From an uncultured Collinsella sp. (GTDB lineage Bacteria > Actinomycetota > Coriobacteriia > Coriobacteriales > Coriobacteriaceae), in the NCBI GenBank assembly GCA_958436995.1, contig CAUBMI010000061.1:1-12152 (forward strand): a stretch of 12,152 nt of DNA, given 5' to 3'. Both the position numbers and the translations under genes were made by a program. Shown in pieces: positions 1 to 7,120 of this stretch. The notes beneath the pieces are model-generated. The model was not told where the DNA came from and did no database searches. It saw nothing but the letters and a program-made list of their open reading frames with translations. The first letter of the stretch is position 1; every line of letters starts with the position of its first letter.

Positions 1-634
1 GTTCGCCGTCATGAAGAAACAGGCAGCTTGTTGCAACCGATGCCAGCTCATCCAAATCATGACTAGAGATGAGCATGGTCTTACCCCGCTCTCGATTCAA
101 TCGACCGATAAGGGCCCATATACTCTCGATGCCCAGCGGGTCCAACCCGTTTGCTGGCTCATCAAAAATAAGCAGATCAGTGTCACCCAACAAAGCTGTA
201 GCTATATCCAGCCGCCGTTTCATTCCCAGAGAAAAACTGCTCACGCTCTTTTTCTCATCGGCATCCAGCCCGACTAGGCTCAAAACGCGAGGAATCTCAC
301 GCTTCTCATCAAGCCCCCATTCCGCACATCGGATTTGAAGATTCTCAACCGCACTGAGAGATTGGTATGCTCCACTGGAATCTGGTACATAGCCGACACG
401 CGTCCGCATCAGGCTAAGCTCTTTTTTTGATTTGCCTCCGAAGAGTTCCACGCTTCCCGACGATGGCTCACAGAGGCCCAGCACTATTTTAATAAGCGTG
501 CTTTTACCCGCCCCGTTTGCACCGACAAGGGCACAGAGCTCAGACTGATGCACCTCGAAGGAAACGTCATGCAAAACGTGCCGTTTCCCGTAGCGTTTTG
601 AAACTTTTGATAGCTTTATCGCTGATGCGTTCAT
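1..634 (-). CDS. ABC transporter ATP-binding protein (3' end missing)
   Basis: ATPase subunit of an ABC transporter of the BcrA/lantibiotic-immunity or multidrug type; it would energise a separate permease, presumably encoded beyond the left edge. The 211 residues visible contain the full nucleotide-binding core in order: Walker A GANGAGKST at residues 38-46, signature SLGMK at 135-139, Walker B LLIFDEP at 154-160, and switch histidine H192. The Q-loop region reads GYVPDSS and lacks an obvious glutamine, as in many BcrA-like ATPases. The start ATG at 634 follows a near-perfect AGGAGGAC ribosome site. The gene runs off the window without a stop. The transcript probably starts from the AT-rich stretch at 689-737, which carries an operator-like site shared with the upstream regulator operon. 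Function as an ABC ATPase is certain; the substrate cannot be told. Confidence 0.93.
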   Translation of the reverse strand, partial: MNASAIKLSKVSKRYGKRHVLHDVSFEVHQSELCALVGANGAGKSTLIKIVLGLCEPSSGSVELFGGKSKKELSLMRTRVGYVPDSSGAYQSLSAVENLQIRCAEWGLDEKREIPRVLSLVGLDADEKKSVSSFSLGMKRRLDIATALLGDTDLLIFDEPANGLDPLGIESIWALIGRLNRERGKTMLISSHDLDELASVATSCLFLHDGE

Positions 635-688
635 TGTCCTCCTGTTCCGCTTGATAGCAAAACAGCTCATATCGTTCCTTCCGTCCTT

Positions 689-737
689 TATCGTTTTCCA
701 TAGTTGTTATTGTTTTTCGATAACACATATTTGTCAA
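689..737 (-). promoter_or_regulatory. Promoter region and 34-bp operator-like site of the ABC gene
   Basis: A consensus -35 hexamer TTGACA lies at 737-732 on the minus strand; the best-spaced -10 (AACAAT, 714-709, 17-nt spacer) is weak. Just downstream, 722-689 reads TATCG-N24-CGATA (34 bp between outer ends) and so would cover the -10. Within it lies an inverted repeat, GTTAT/ATAAC with a 9-nt spacer, at 724-706. The site has the same outer ends and the same length as 1734-1767 upstream of the DUF2975/HTH operon and matches it at 20 of 34 positions. A weak -10 under an operator would suit a regulated promoter. The -35 and the shared site are seen; binding is inferred. Confidence 0.5.
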
Positions 738-740
738 GAT

Positions 741-774
741 AATCTAAAAGAAAGAACCCGTGTTAGATACGGGT
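741..774 (-). terminator. Probable intrinsic terminator of the DUF2975-HTH operon
   Basis: Downstream of the HTH gene on the minus strand, ACCCGT (774-769) pairs with ACGGGT (761-756) across a 7-nt loop, followed by the T-rich tail TCTTTCTTTT (755-746). The stem is only 6 bp and the tail is interrupted by C, so termination may be partial. It separates the regulator operon from the ABC gene promoter at 737. Confidence 0.55.
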
Positions 775-814
775 CCCTTCACACTGATATTTCGTTTTAG
801 TTGTTCGCCTTAAG

Positions 815-1144
815 CTACTCGTCGCTCAAATCGACAGCGAAGACTGATGTCGGAAGCGACGCCTCGTTGCCTCCGCCATCCCGCATCTGCCTCACAACGT
901 TTTTTGCACGCTCGACAATAAGCTCCTCAAGCTCTTTCTCGCTCACGCGCTGAATAATATCTCCCGGTTGACAATCAAGCTCATCACAGATATCGAGAAG
1001 CGTCTTTAGGCGAATAGCTTTTATCTTTCCGTTTCTAAGCTTTGAAATATTAGCCGGAGTATGCCCCGTCGCCCGAATCAGATCAGCGCTGGTCTTTCCG
1101 GTCTTAAGCAGCTGCGTCTCAAGCTCGATGATGAGATAGCTCAT
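815..1144 (-). CDS. Small Cro/C1-type HTH regulator (YozG/HTH_26-like)
   Basis: Predicted cytoplasmic DNA-binding regulator of 109 residues. Residues about 8-66 form a compact HTH: GKTSADLIRATGHTPANISK, then LRNGKIKAIRLKTLLDICDE and the typical ending LDCQPGDII at 56-64. This matches the short regulators commonly encoded next to DUF2975 membrane proteins. Family members are usually 65-85 residues; here a charged tail of some 40 residues (66-109) is added. The ATG at 1144 has a GGAGG site 5 nt upstream. It begins 8 nt after the stop of the DUF2975 gene, so the two are almost certainly co-transcribed. It is the natural candidate to bind the TATCG-N24-CGATA sites at 1734-1767 and 689-722, though that link is inferred from position only. 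Confidence 0.88.
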   Translation of the reverse strand: MSYLIIELETQLLKTGKTSADLIRATGHTPANISKLRNGKIKAIRLKTLLDICDELDCQPGDIIQRVSEKELEELIVERAKNVVRQMRDGGGNEASLPTSVFAVDLSDE

Positions 1145-1152
1145 GTTTCCTC

Positions 1153-1713
1153 CTACACAAGCTCGTCAGACTGCTCTTGGAGCAGCGAGGCATAACTCCA
1201 GATCGCCGAGATAAACAAACAGACAACTGCGCCGATAAACGACCCCGCATCAAAGGTAGCGCCTTGGCAAATCTCAATAACGAAGGAATGAGGCACGATG
1301 TAAAGCTCCAGTCCGCCAATGGTGAGACTAACCGATCCATAGGCACCAACAAGCGAAACCGCGGCGTTAACAGCAAAGGCAAGCGCGAGAACACGGATAA
1401 GCCGCACATGCGTCTTGGTAAAGGGCGAGACGCCCCGAGAGATATTACGGCTGATCCCGCACAAAACGACAAGCGAAATACCCACGACGAGCGCCAGGCA
1501 CAGTCCGCTTGGGATAACGATGCACCCGCCATCGAGAAGCGTCACGACACCGAAAGAATCGACAGAAGCAACGTTTGCAACCGCATACCAGATCACGTAA
1601 ACAACCAACGCGGCAAAAGCGACGAGCATCCCTGCAAAAACGGCTGCCATGCAAAAACCAAGCTTCCTGATATTTTCGCCCGCCTTGGCCATACGCTGAA
1701 CGCTGTTGGACAT
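1153..1713 (-). CDS. DUF2975-type four-helix membrane protein
   Basis: Integral membrane protein of 186 residues with no known biochemical activity. Four hydrophobic spans are visible at about 18-43, 65-86, 106-125 and 157-175. The cytoplasmic segment RNISRGVSPFTKTHVRLIR at 89-107, between spans 2 and 3, and the ending LLQEQSDELV after span 4 are the recognisable family motifs. The frame stays open to 1812, but the ATG at 1713 is preferred: GAGGGTGAG lies just before it, the extra 33 residues look non-coding, and the palindrome at 1734-1767 would otherwise fall within the gene. The HTH regulator follows after 8 nt. In this common pairing the membrane protein may sense a signal for, or restrain, the HTH partner; that is inference. 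Confidence 0.82.
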   Translation of the reverse strand: MSNSVQRMAKAGENIRKLGFCMAAVFAGMLVAFAALVVYVIWYAVANVASVDSFGVVTLLDGGCIVIPSGLCLALVVGISLVVLCGISRNISRGVSPFTKTHVRLIRVLALAFAVNAAVSLVGAYGSVSLTIGGLELYIVPHSFVIEICQGATFDAGSFIGAVVCLFISAIWSYASLLQEQSDELV

Positions 1714-1733
1714 ACACTCACCCTCATCGACTC

Positions 1734-1767
1734 TATCGTTATTCGAACAGTTTATCGAACAACGATA
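1734..1767. promoter_or_regulatory. 34-bp palindromic operator of the DUF2975-HTH operon
   Basis: TATCGTTATTCGA (1734-1746) and TCGAACAACGATA (1755-1767) are inverted repeats matching at 12 of 13 positions around an 8-nt centre. The site ends 20 nt before the DUF2975 start codon, where a bound repressor would block transcription. The related site before the ABC gene (689-722) has the same outer TATCG/CGATA ends and length. A dimeric regulator, most simply the HTH protein of the same operon, is the likely ligand. No convincing -35/-10 pair could be placed around it. Confidence 0.65.
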
Positions 1768-1855
1768 TGGATTGCATGCGGAAAGCCCCACCAGTGCGCA
1801 TAGGCCATTCACTAATCAGAAGGGGTGAGCGTGGATTTTTGGACACGTATCGAAC

Positions 1856-1919
1856 GAGAGTGGATAATCTCCCACTTTGAGGCCGCCACCGGGCCTAAAA
1901 CGGGAGATTATCCACTCTC
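1856..1919. repeat. 64-bp hairpin with perfect 18-bp arms
   Basis: GAGAGTGGATAATCTCCC (1856-1873) is exactly reverse-complemented at 1902-1919. Inside the 28-nt centre a second stem forms, AGGCC (1880-1884) with GGCCT (1892-1896), extended by TTT/AAA across one mismatch, so nearly the whole 64 bp can pair. It lies between the 3' end of the Hpt gene and the upstream region of the DUF2975 operon, both on the minus strand. No T tract follows on either side, so it is not a standard intrinsic terminator, though it could protect the Hpt mRNA end. A smaller hairpin AGGCT-CAC-AGCCT sits at 1931-1943, right after the Hpt stop. It may be one copy of a dispersed palindromic element; only one copy is in this window. 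Confidence 0.75.
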
Positions 1920-1944
1920 ATAGTCAATCAAGGCTCACAGCCTC

Positions 1945-2301
1945 TTACTCGGCCGCCTCGCGCAGGGCCGACATCGTAGCCGCATATTGCTGCTGCAACG
2001 CATGCATTCCCGCGCGAGCGCCGTCAACGGCATCGGCGCCGCGCAGCGCCTCGGTCACCACGACCGCCGGCTCGTACAGATTATCGAATCCCAGGTTCTG
2101 GCTCACGCCCTTGAGCGTGTGCGCTGCCATAAACGCACCTTCGGCGTCTCCTGCCGCCATGGCGGCCTCCAGCTTGTCCATGCTCTCGTCATCCAAAAAC
2201 TTGAGGGCAAAACGGGCAAGCATCTCCTCGCCCATCAGCCGAGTGCAAGCGTCATCATAATTGGCGCCGATCTTCTCATACGCTTCACGCATGGAAATCA
2301 T
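1945..2301 (-). CDS. Stand-alone Hpt phosphotransfer protein
   Basis: Histidine-containing phosphotransfer protein of 118 residues, nearly all one Hpt four-helix domain. The phosphoacceptor is H61 in AAHTLKGVSQNLGF, the hallmark H-x-L-K-G motif. Such proteins shuttle phosphoryl groups between receiver domains in multistep phosphorelays in the cytoplasm. The gene starts 23 nt after the stop of the GGDEF-REC-HD-GYP gene on the same strand, so the likely partner is the receiver domain of that protein (Asp324). The ATG at 2301 has AAAGGAG about 9 nt upstream; a second ATG at 2292 is further from it. No histidine kinase is encoded nearby, so the source of phosphate is elsewhere in the genome. Confidence 0.92.
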   Translation of the reverse strand: MISMREAYEKIGANYDDACTRLMGEEMLARFALKFLDDESMDKLEAAMAAGDAEGAFMAAHTLKGVSQNLGFDNLYEPAVVVTEALRGADAVDGARAGMHALQQQYAATMSALREAAE

Positions 2302-2324
2302 GGATTCAAACTCCTTTGGTCAAA

Positions 2325-4208
2325 CTAAATCGTAGGAAGCGCAACGACCTCGGCAGGGCGCGCCAATGTTTCGGCAATACGGTCTTGCACCTCGAGCAGG
2401 CAGTCGAGCAGCAGCGGGTTAAAGGTACCGCACGTACCGTCCAAGATCATCTGGATCGCTTCCTCGTGCGGGATGGCATCCTTGTACACGCGCACGCTCG
2501 TCAGCGCATCGTACACGTCGGCCACCGAAACCACCTGCGCGGCGATGGGGATATCGTCGCCCTTAAGGCCGTCGGGATAACCCTTGCCGTCCCAACGCTC
2601 GTGGTGCCAGCGCGCAATCTGGTACGCATATTCCATAAGCGCATTGCCGGCGTGATGGCGGCCCAGTTCGAGCAGCATGTCGGCACCGATCGTGGTATGC
2701 GTCTTCATAATCTCGAATTCCTCGGACGTGAGGCGCCCGGGCTTGTTGAGAATCGCATCGTCAATCGACATCTTGCCGATATCGTGCAGCGCCGAAGCGA
2801 GGGCAATCGTCGAGCGCTCCTCGTTGTCGAGAGAGATGATATCGCTACGCTGGACCAGGCAACCAAGCAACAGCTCGGTCAGCTTCTCGATGTTCGTAAC
2901 GTGCCTGCCGCTCTCGCCATTGCGGAGCTCCATGACACCGGCCATGATGTCAATGAGCATGCGGCTGTTCTTGACGCGCTCGTTGTACTGTTGGGACAGC
3001 AGGCTCGTTAGACGACGCTGTTTCGCGTACAGGCGGATGGTGTTGCTTACACGGCGGCGCACGACACGGGAGTCAAACGGGCGGTTGACATAGTCCGAGG
3101 CACCCAGCTCATACGCGCGCAGCACCACTTCGTCGGAATCTTCGCTCGAGATCATGATGACGGGCAAATTGTCAATATTCGATCGACGCGACACATCGCC
3201 TAGCACCTCAAAGCCGTTCATGCCCGGCATGACAATGTCCAGCAGCACGAGCGACAACTCATCGCCATAGCGGTCGACCATGTCGAGCGCCGCGCGACCG
3301 TTATCGGCCTCGAGGATGCAATACTCGTCCTTGAGCATCTCGTTGAGAATGGCTCGGTTCATCTCGGAGTCATCGACAATAAGCACCGTAGGCTTTTCGC
3401 TTTGGAAGGCCTCGATGGATTCGGCATCGGTCACGACTGTACCGGCTTTTGCCTTAGCGCGGCTCAATAATTGGACAGCCTGGCTAACACCCTCATCGAC
3501 CGTTTCGCCATTAATGCGAACGCCACCAACGCATGCCGTCAAGCTAACGCGCTCATGCCCCGGAATAATCGTGGAATGAACGGCATCGGATACTTGACGC
3601 AGGCGACGGGCAAAGTCATCAGAGGGAATATTGGGCATGACGGCCACAAACTTATCGCAGCCAAAACGCACAAGCTCGTCAGTCGAACGAACACCGCTGC
3701 GTATGGCCGTCGCCACGGCACCAAGCGCAAGGTCGCCGGCATGGCGGCCATACGTATCGTTGAAGGCCCTAAAATCATCAAGGTCGATCATGGCCACGCC
3801 GGCCTGCATACGGGCGCTACGAAGCTTTTCCTCGTAATATCGGCGATTGCGCACGCTCGTCAGCACGTCGGTGTAGACAAGGTCCTCTTCTGCGGCCTCC
3901 CGCTCATCAATCGGACGCACCATCAGCAGAACGTGAGGCTCGCCCTCAACCATCAAAGAGCGCAGGCGAGCGCGGTACTCAACGCCATCGTTGAGCAGCC
4001 GTTCCGACACCTCATCGGAACCCGCCGCCAAGGCTTCAAGACTTGACTGGCGCAGACAGGGACACCGTTCGCCGGCGAGCAAGCAGTTAGGATCGCCCTT
4101 AATCTGATCGAAAGACAGCAAACGCACCACGGGGTAGGTCTTCGCGACACGGGCGACCTCGGCGGCAGCCTCCTCGTCGGTTAGATTGGCCTCGTGATTA
4201 TTGAGCAT
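2325..4208 (-). CDS. Response regulator with PAS-like, degenerate GGDEF, REC and HD-GYP domains
   Basis: Cyclic-di-GMP signalling protein of 627 residues, cytoplasmic with no membrane span. Residues 1-110 form a PAS-like segment containing C42, C49 and C51. A GGDEF domain follows at about 111-265: DLDDFRAFNDTYGRHAGD at 142-159 is near canonical, but the active-site loop reads GCDKF (183-187) instead of GG[DE]EF, so cyclase activity is probably lost. A receiver domain spans 273-395 with phospho-acceptor D324 in LLDIVMPG. The HD-GYP phosphodiesterase (about 415-615) keeps H475-D476 in HDIGK, H504, H535-H536 and DGKGYP at 540-545, so it should hydrolyse c-di-GMP. The frame opens at 4313, but the ATG at 4208 has an AAAGGG site and a plausible promoter at 4233-4261, whereas the ATG at 4313 has no ribosome site. 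The downstream Hpt gene suggests phosphorelay control. Confidence 0.92.
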   Translation of the reverse strand: MLNNHEANLTDEEAAAEVARVAKTYPVVRLLSFDQIKGDPNCLLAGERCPCLRQSSLEALAAGSDEVSERLLNDGVEYRARLRSLMVEGEPHVLLMVRPIDEREAAEEDLVYTDVLTSVRNRRYYEEKLRSARMQAGVAMIDLDDFRAFNDTYGRHAGDLALGAVATAIRSGVRSTDELVRFGCDKFVAVMPNIPSDDFARRLRQVSDAVHSTIIPGHERVSLTACVGGVRINGETVDEGVSQAVQLLSRAKAKAGTVVTDAESIEAFQSEKPTVLIVDDSEMNRAILNEMLKDEYCILEADNGRAALDMVDRYGDELSLVLLDIVMPGMNGFEVLGDVSRRSNIDNLPVIMISSEDSDEVVLRAYELGASDYVNRPFDSRVVRRRVSNTIRLYAKQRRLTSLLSQQYNERVKNSRMLIDIMAGVMELRNGESGRHVTNIEKLTELLLGCLVQRSDIISLDNEERSTIALASALHDIGKMSIDDAILNKPGRLTSEEFEIMKTHTTIGADMLLELGRHHAGNALMEYAYQIARWHHERWDGKGYPDGLKGDDIPIAAQVVSVADVYDALTSVRVYKDAIPHEEAIQMILDGTCGTFNPLLLDCLLEVQDRIAETLARPAEVVALPTI

Positions 4209-4232
4209 AGGGGGCCCTTTCAGTAGTTTTGC

Positions 4233-4261
4233 TTGGTAGCAGTGGGTGCCAAATGTTACAA
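4233..4261 (-). promoter_or_regulatory. Possible extended -10 promoter of the GGDEF/HD-GYP operon
   Basis: On the minus strand TTGTAA (4261-4256) is followed after exactly 17 nt by TACCAA (4238-4233), preceded by TGC as in an extended -10. Matches to consensus are moderate (4 of 6 and 3 of 6). The expected start of transcription lies about 18 nt before the ATG at 4208, which supports that start. The rest of 4262-4417 shows no gene and no clear terminator. Confidence 0.3.
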
Positions 4262-4417
4262 GGGTAGCACCTTGTCGATGCAGGTACACACGTGAATACC
4301 GTTTCTTTTTCATGAGTTGGCGGACGGTAGGGTTGAAGCCGCAGACGTTGGATTTTGAGCACCTTTGTTAACACAGCCGAAACGTCTACGAAAGAAGCCC
4401 GTTTGATGATTCGGCCG

Positions 4418-5227
4418 CTAGAGCCCTAGGACGCCACGGACGGCCTGGGCAGCCGCTGCCGGACGATCGCGCAGCCCGTTATGCGCGCCGGGAACTACTG
4501 CGAGCGGACAGTCCAAGAGCTCAGCTGCTGTCCTCGTGCCCGCCTCGCGGGGCGTGCCAATCGAGAGCTCGCCCAAAAACACGGCGGCCACCGTTTTCGA
4601 TGCGCGGACGCGATCCCAATCGGGAACGCAGGTCATAATGATCCCGTATTCGTTTGCCATAAAGCTGCGGCCGTTGCGCAGGGCATGCTTGGCTTCCGCC
4701 TCGGTTGTCTTGGGAGCTTGAGGATCCGAATCACCGATGGCACTCAGGAAGGCTCTTAATGCCCTCGAGACCTTTCCCGCAGCAATCATCTCGAGCAAAA
4801 CCGGGGCCGTGCCCAGGCCAGCGCCCTCGTTTGTCACGGCGGGTTCGTGCAGCATCGCGCGCGAGACAATGGCCGGGTTTGTACGGAGAAGCTCCAGGGT
4901 CACCAGCGTACCGGCGCTGTGCGCGAGGACATTTGCCGGGGCGCCGACATGCTCGATAACGGCCTGCAGGTCGGCGGCCTGGGCGGCGAGGTCGTAGCGC
5001 CCGTCCGCGGCATCGCCGCTCTCGCCGCAACCGCGGCGGTCGTAGGCAATTACGCGATAGCCGCAGGCGAGCTCGCGGGCGATCCCGTCAAAAAATGTGC
5101 CGTCGACGCAAGCGCCGTGCACGCACACCAAGGCAGGCGCATCCGACGGCACGCCCGGCTCGGCAAACTCGCGACAGGCAATCGTGGTGCCCGCATTCTC
5201 GACCGTAAAATCCATGTTGTGCCCCAT
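4418..5227 (-). CDS. Alpha/beta hydrolase fold protein
   Basis: Soluble alpha/beta hydrolase of 269 residues, substrate unknown. Visible landmarks: oxyanion-hole strand end VCVHGAC at 34-40, the AYDRRGCGES turn at 61-70, nucleophile elbow LAHSAGT with S104, and probable catalytic H249 in GAHNGL. The elbow has A where most relatives have G (GHSxG). No aspartate sits at the usual acid position: after strand six the chain reads FLGELSIG, so E220 may serve. The frame is open to 5278, but the ATG at 5227 has AAGGTG 7 nt upstream; an ATG at 5215 is also possible. It is divergent from the radical SAM gene and probably a single-gene unit. The general fold is certain; it could be an esterase, a C-C hydrolase or a haloperoxidase-like enzyme. 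Confidence 0.87.
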   Translation of the reverse strand: MGHNMDFTVENAGTTIACREFAEPGVPSDAPALVCVHGACVDGTFFDGIARELACGYRVIAYDRRGCGESGDAADGRYDLAAQAADLQAVIEHVGAPANVLAHSAGTLVTLELLRTNPAIVSRAMLHEPAVTNEGAGLGTAPVLLEMIAAGKVSRALRAFLSAIGDSDPQAPKTTEAEAKHALRNGRSFMANEYGIIMTCVPDWDRVRASKTVAAVFLGELSIGTPREAGTRTAAELLDCPLAVVPGAHNGLRDRPAAAAQAVRGVLGL

Positions 5228-5240
5228 CGTCTTGCACCTT

Positions 5241-5254
5241 GTTAACGCATTAAC
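5241..5254. promoter_or_regulatory. Small palindrome upstream of the hydrolase gene
   Basis: GTTAA and TTAAC flank a 4-nt centre (GTTAACGCATTAAC), ending 13 nt before the hydrolase start and next to its ribosome site. The position would suit a repressor site, but the arms are only 5 bp and no second copy is seen, so chance is not excluded. Confidence 0.25.
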
Positions 5255-5351
5255 TGTACCCAACCGGAAACCTCTCATAGCGCGGACATCGAGGGCAGCG
5301 TGAAAAAACGAAATCTGAAAAGCACAAGCCCGAATCAGACTTTGGCACCGA

Positions 5352-5382
5352 TGCTATGCTTAGGCACAATTGTCTTGAGGAG
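5352..5382 (+). promoter_or_regulatory. Possible extended -10 promoter and ribosome site of the radical SAM gene
   Basis: TGC followed by TATGCT (5352-5360) resembles an extended -10 element; no good -35 is found 17 nt upstream. GAGGAG at 5377-5382 is the ribosome site. It lies 3 nt before the ATG at 5386 and 9 nt before the ATG at 5392, which favours the latter. Confidence 0.35.
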
Positions 5383-5391
5383 CATATGTCT

Positions 5392-6168
5392 ATGTCTACG
5401 TTTTTGAATGCCAGCCCCATCTTTGGGCCCGTTCGCAGCCGTCGCCTTGGTCTCTCGCTCGGCGTCAACATGATGCCGGCCAGCGGCAAAATCTGCACGT
5501 TCGACTGCATCTACTGCGAGAACGGCCTCAACGCCGAGCGCCCCTGCCACGAGCCGTATAACACAGCTGCCGTGGTACTCGACGCGCTCGAGGCAAAGCT
5601 GCGCGAGATGGCAGCCGAGGGCGAGCTCCCCGATGTGATCACCTTCGCAGGCAACGGCGAGCCCACCGCCGCGCCGGAGTTTCCGCAGGCCATCGCCGGC
5701 GCCGTCGCGCTGCGCGACGAGCTTGCCCCAAACTCCAAGATCGCCGTGCTCTCCAACGGCACACGCGCCGACCGCCCCGAGGTGCACGACGCGCTCATGA
5801 TGGTCGACGACAACATTCTTAAGCTCGATACCGTCGACCCGGCGTTTATCCAGCTGCTCGACCAGCCTGTTGGCCCCTACGACGTCGAGCACCAGATTGA
5901 GACGTTCGAAAGCTTTGACGGTCACGTTATTATCCAGACGATCTTTTTGACCGGTGAGTATCAGGGCAAGCCCATCGACAACACCGGCGAGGAGTACGTT
6001 GCCCCCTGGCTCGTGGCGCTTGAGCGCATTCGCCCGCAAGAAGCGACCATCTACACGGTGGCGCGCGAGACACCGGTCGCCGGCCTTGCTAAAGCGGCGC
6101 CCGAGGTGCTCGACGCCATTGCCGCGCGCGTCCAAGCCCTCGGCATTCCCTGCCAGGTGAGCTACTAG
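5392..6168 (+). CDS. Radical SAM protein, COG0731-like
   Basis: Radical S-adenosylmethionine enzyme of 258 residues. The cluster motif CxxxCxxC is CTFDCIYC with C35, C39 and C42, and FAGNGEPT at 85-92 matches the glycine-rich SAM-binding region. The N-terminal FGPVRSRRLGLSLGVNMMP (11-29) before the cysteines is typical of the group annotated as COG0731, named after the tRNA wyosine-synthesis enzyme. Bacteria do not make wyosine, so the true substrate here is unknown and the name should not be carried over. No extra cysteine-rich cluster domain is apparent. The start at 5392 is chosen because GAGGAG lies 9 nt upstream; ATG at 5386 would add two residues. It is followed after 55 nt by map on the same strand, which has its own -10-like TATACT. 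Confidence 0.85.
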   Translation: MSTFLNASPIFGPVRSRRLGLSLGVNMMPASGKICTFDCIYCENGLNAERPCHEPYNTAAVVLDALEAKLREMAAEGELPDVITFAGNGEPTAAPEFPQAIAGAVALRDELAPNSKIAVLSNGTRADRPEVHDALMMVDDNILKLDTVDPAFIQLLDQPVGPYDVEHQIETFESFDGHVIIQTIFLTGEYQGKPIDNTGEEYVAPWLVALERIRPQEATIYTVARETPVAGLAKAAPEVLDAIAARVQALGIPCQVSY

Positions 6169-6192
6169 CGCGCAGCTGCCCTGTGAGTGGGC

Positions 6193-6220
6193 TATACTAG
6201 CTGCGAATGAAAGGAAGTTA
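6193..6220 (+). promoter_or_regulatory. -10-like element and ribosome site of map
   Basis: TATACT at 6193-6198 matches the -10 consensus at five of six positions and AAAGGAAG at 6210-6217 precedes the ATG at 6224. No recognisable -35 lies at the right distance, so map may instead be read through from the radical SAM gene. Confidence 0.3.
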
Positions 6221-6223
6221 GCC

Positions 6224-7111
6224 ATGTTTGACAATGGACCCGTGCCCGGCCGCAACGACGCTTGCTGGTGCGGCAGCGGCAAGAAATACAAGAAATGCCA
6301 TAGCGCCTTTGATGAGCGCCTCGAGCGCTTGTGGGAAGAGGGCTGGGAGGTTCTGCCCCGCACGCTCTACAAGACACCCGCCGACATCGAGGGCATCAAG
6401 CGCTCGGCCGCCATCAACGTGGGCGTGCTCGACTACGTAGGCGAGCACATCGCCGCGGGCATGACCACCAACCAGATCGACCAGATGATCTACGACTACA
6501 CCATCGAACACGGTGGCACGCCGGCTGACCTCAACTATGAGGGCTACCCCAAGAGCGTGTGCACCTCGATCAACGACGTGGTCTGTCACGGCATCCCCTG
6601 CGATACGGACGTGCTGCACGAGGGCGACATCATCAACGTCGATTGTTCCACGATCTTGGACGGCTACTTTAGCGATTCGAGCCGCATGTTCTGCATCGGC
6701 AAGGTCTCTGCCGAGCGCCAGCGTCTGGTCGACGTCACTCGCGCCAGCGTGGAAGCGGGTCTAGCCGCCGTCAAGCCATGGCTGCCGCTGTCCGTGATGG
6801 CCGAGGCCGTGCAAAAGACGGTCGAGGACGCCGGTTTTAGCGTGGTGCGCGAGTACGGCGGACACGGCATCGGTAAGGAGTTCCACGAGGACCCGTTTGT
6901 GGGCTTTACCACCGAGGCGCCCGATGTGGACACCATCATGGCCCCGGGCATGGTCTTTACCATCGAGCCCATGGTCAACGCCGGAGCGCCCGACATCAAG
7001 ATCAGCAAGGGTGACGGCTGGTGCGTGCGCACCAAGGACGGCAGCGATTCGGCCCAGTGCGAGGTACAGCTCGTGGTGACCGAGGACGGCTACGAGCTGC
7101 TGAGCTGGTAG
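6224..7111 (+). CDS. map: Type I methionine aminopeptidase with N-terminal SEC-C zinc motif
   Basis: Removes the initiator methionine from nascent proteins in the cytoplasm. Of 295 residues, 9-26 form a SEC-C motif (GRNDACWCGSGKKYKKCH; zinc ligands C14, C16, C25, H26) also found at the C-terminus of SecA. The catalytic pita-bread domain fills about 50-295. All five metal ligands of type I enzymes are identifiable: D140 (NVDCS), D151 (FSDSSR), H214 (GGHGIG), E248 (TIEPM) and E280 (CEVQ); H122 in VVCHGIP is the substrate-contacting histidine. E. coli MAP is about 264 residues, the difference being the SEC-C extension, which in related bacteria is thought to help ribosome or nascent-chain contact. 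A strong intrinsic terminator follows at 7121-7167. Confidence 0.97.
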   Translation: MFDNGPVPGRNDACWCGSGKKYKKCHSAFDERLERLWEEGWEVLPRTLYKTPADIEGIKRSAAINVGVLDYVGEHIAAGMTTNQIDQMIYDYTIEHGGTPADLNYEGYPKSVCTSINDVVCHGIPCDTDVLHEGDIINVDCSTILDGYFSDSSRMFCIGKVSAERQRLVDVTRASVEAGLAAVKPWLPLSVMAEAVQKTVEDAGFSVVREYGGHGIGKEFHEDPFVGFTTEAPDVDTIMAPGMVFTIEPMVNAGAPDIKISKGDGWCVRTKDGSDSAQCEVQLVVTEDGYELLSW

Positions 7112-7120
7112 CCGCGGATG

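Noticed and set aside
4245..4271. GGTGC/GCACC inverted repeat upstream of the GGDEF gene as an operator
   Set aside because: Arms are 5 bp with a 17-nt spacer and no second copy; expected by chance in this length.
5335..6363. 342-codon open frame on the minus strand opposite the radical SAM gene
   Set aside because: Mirror of a gene with CxxxCxxC and GNGEPT motifs; it also runs across the intergenic region into map.
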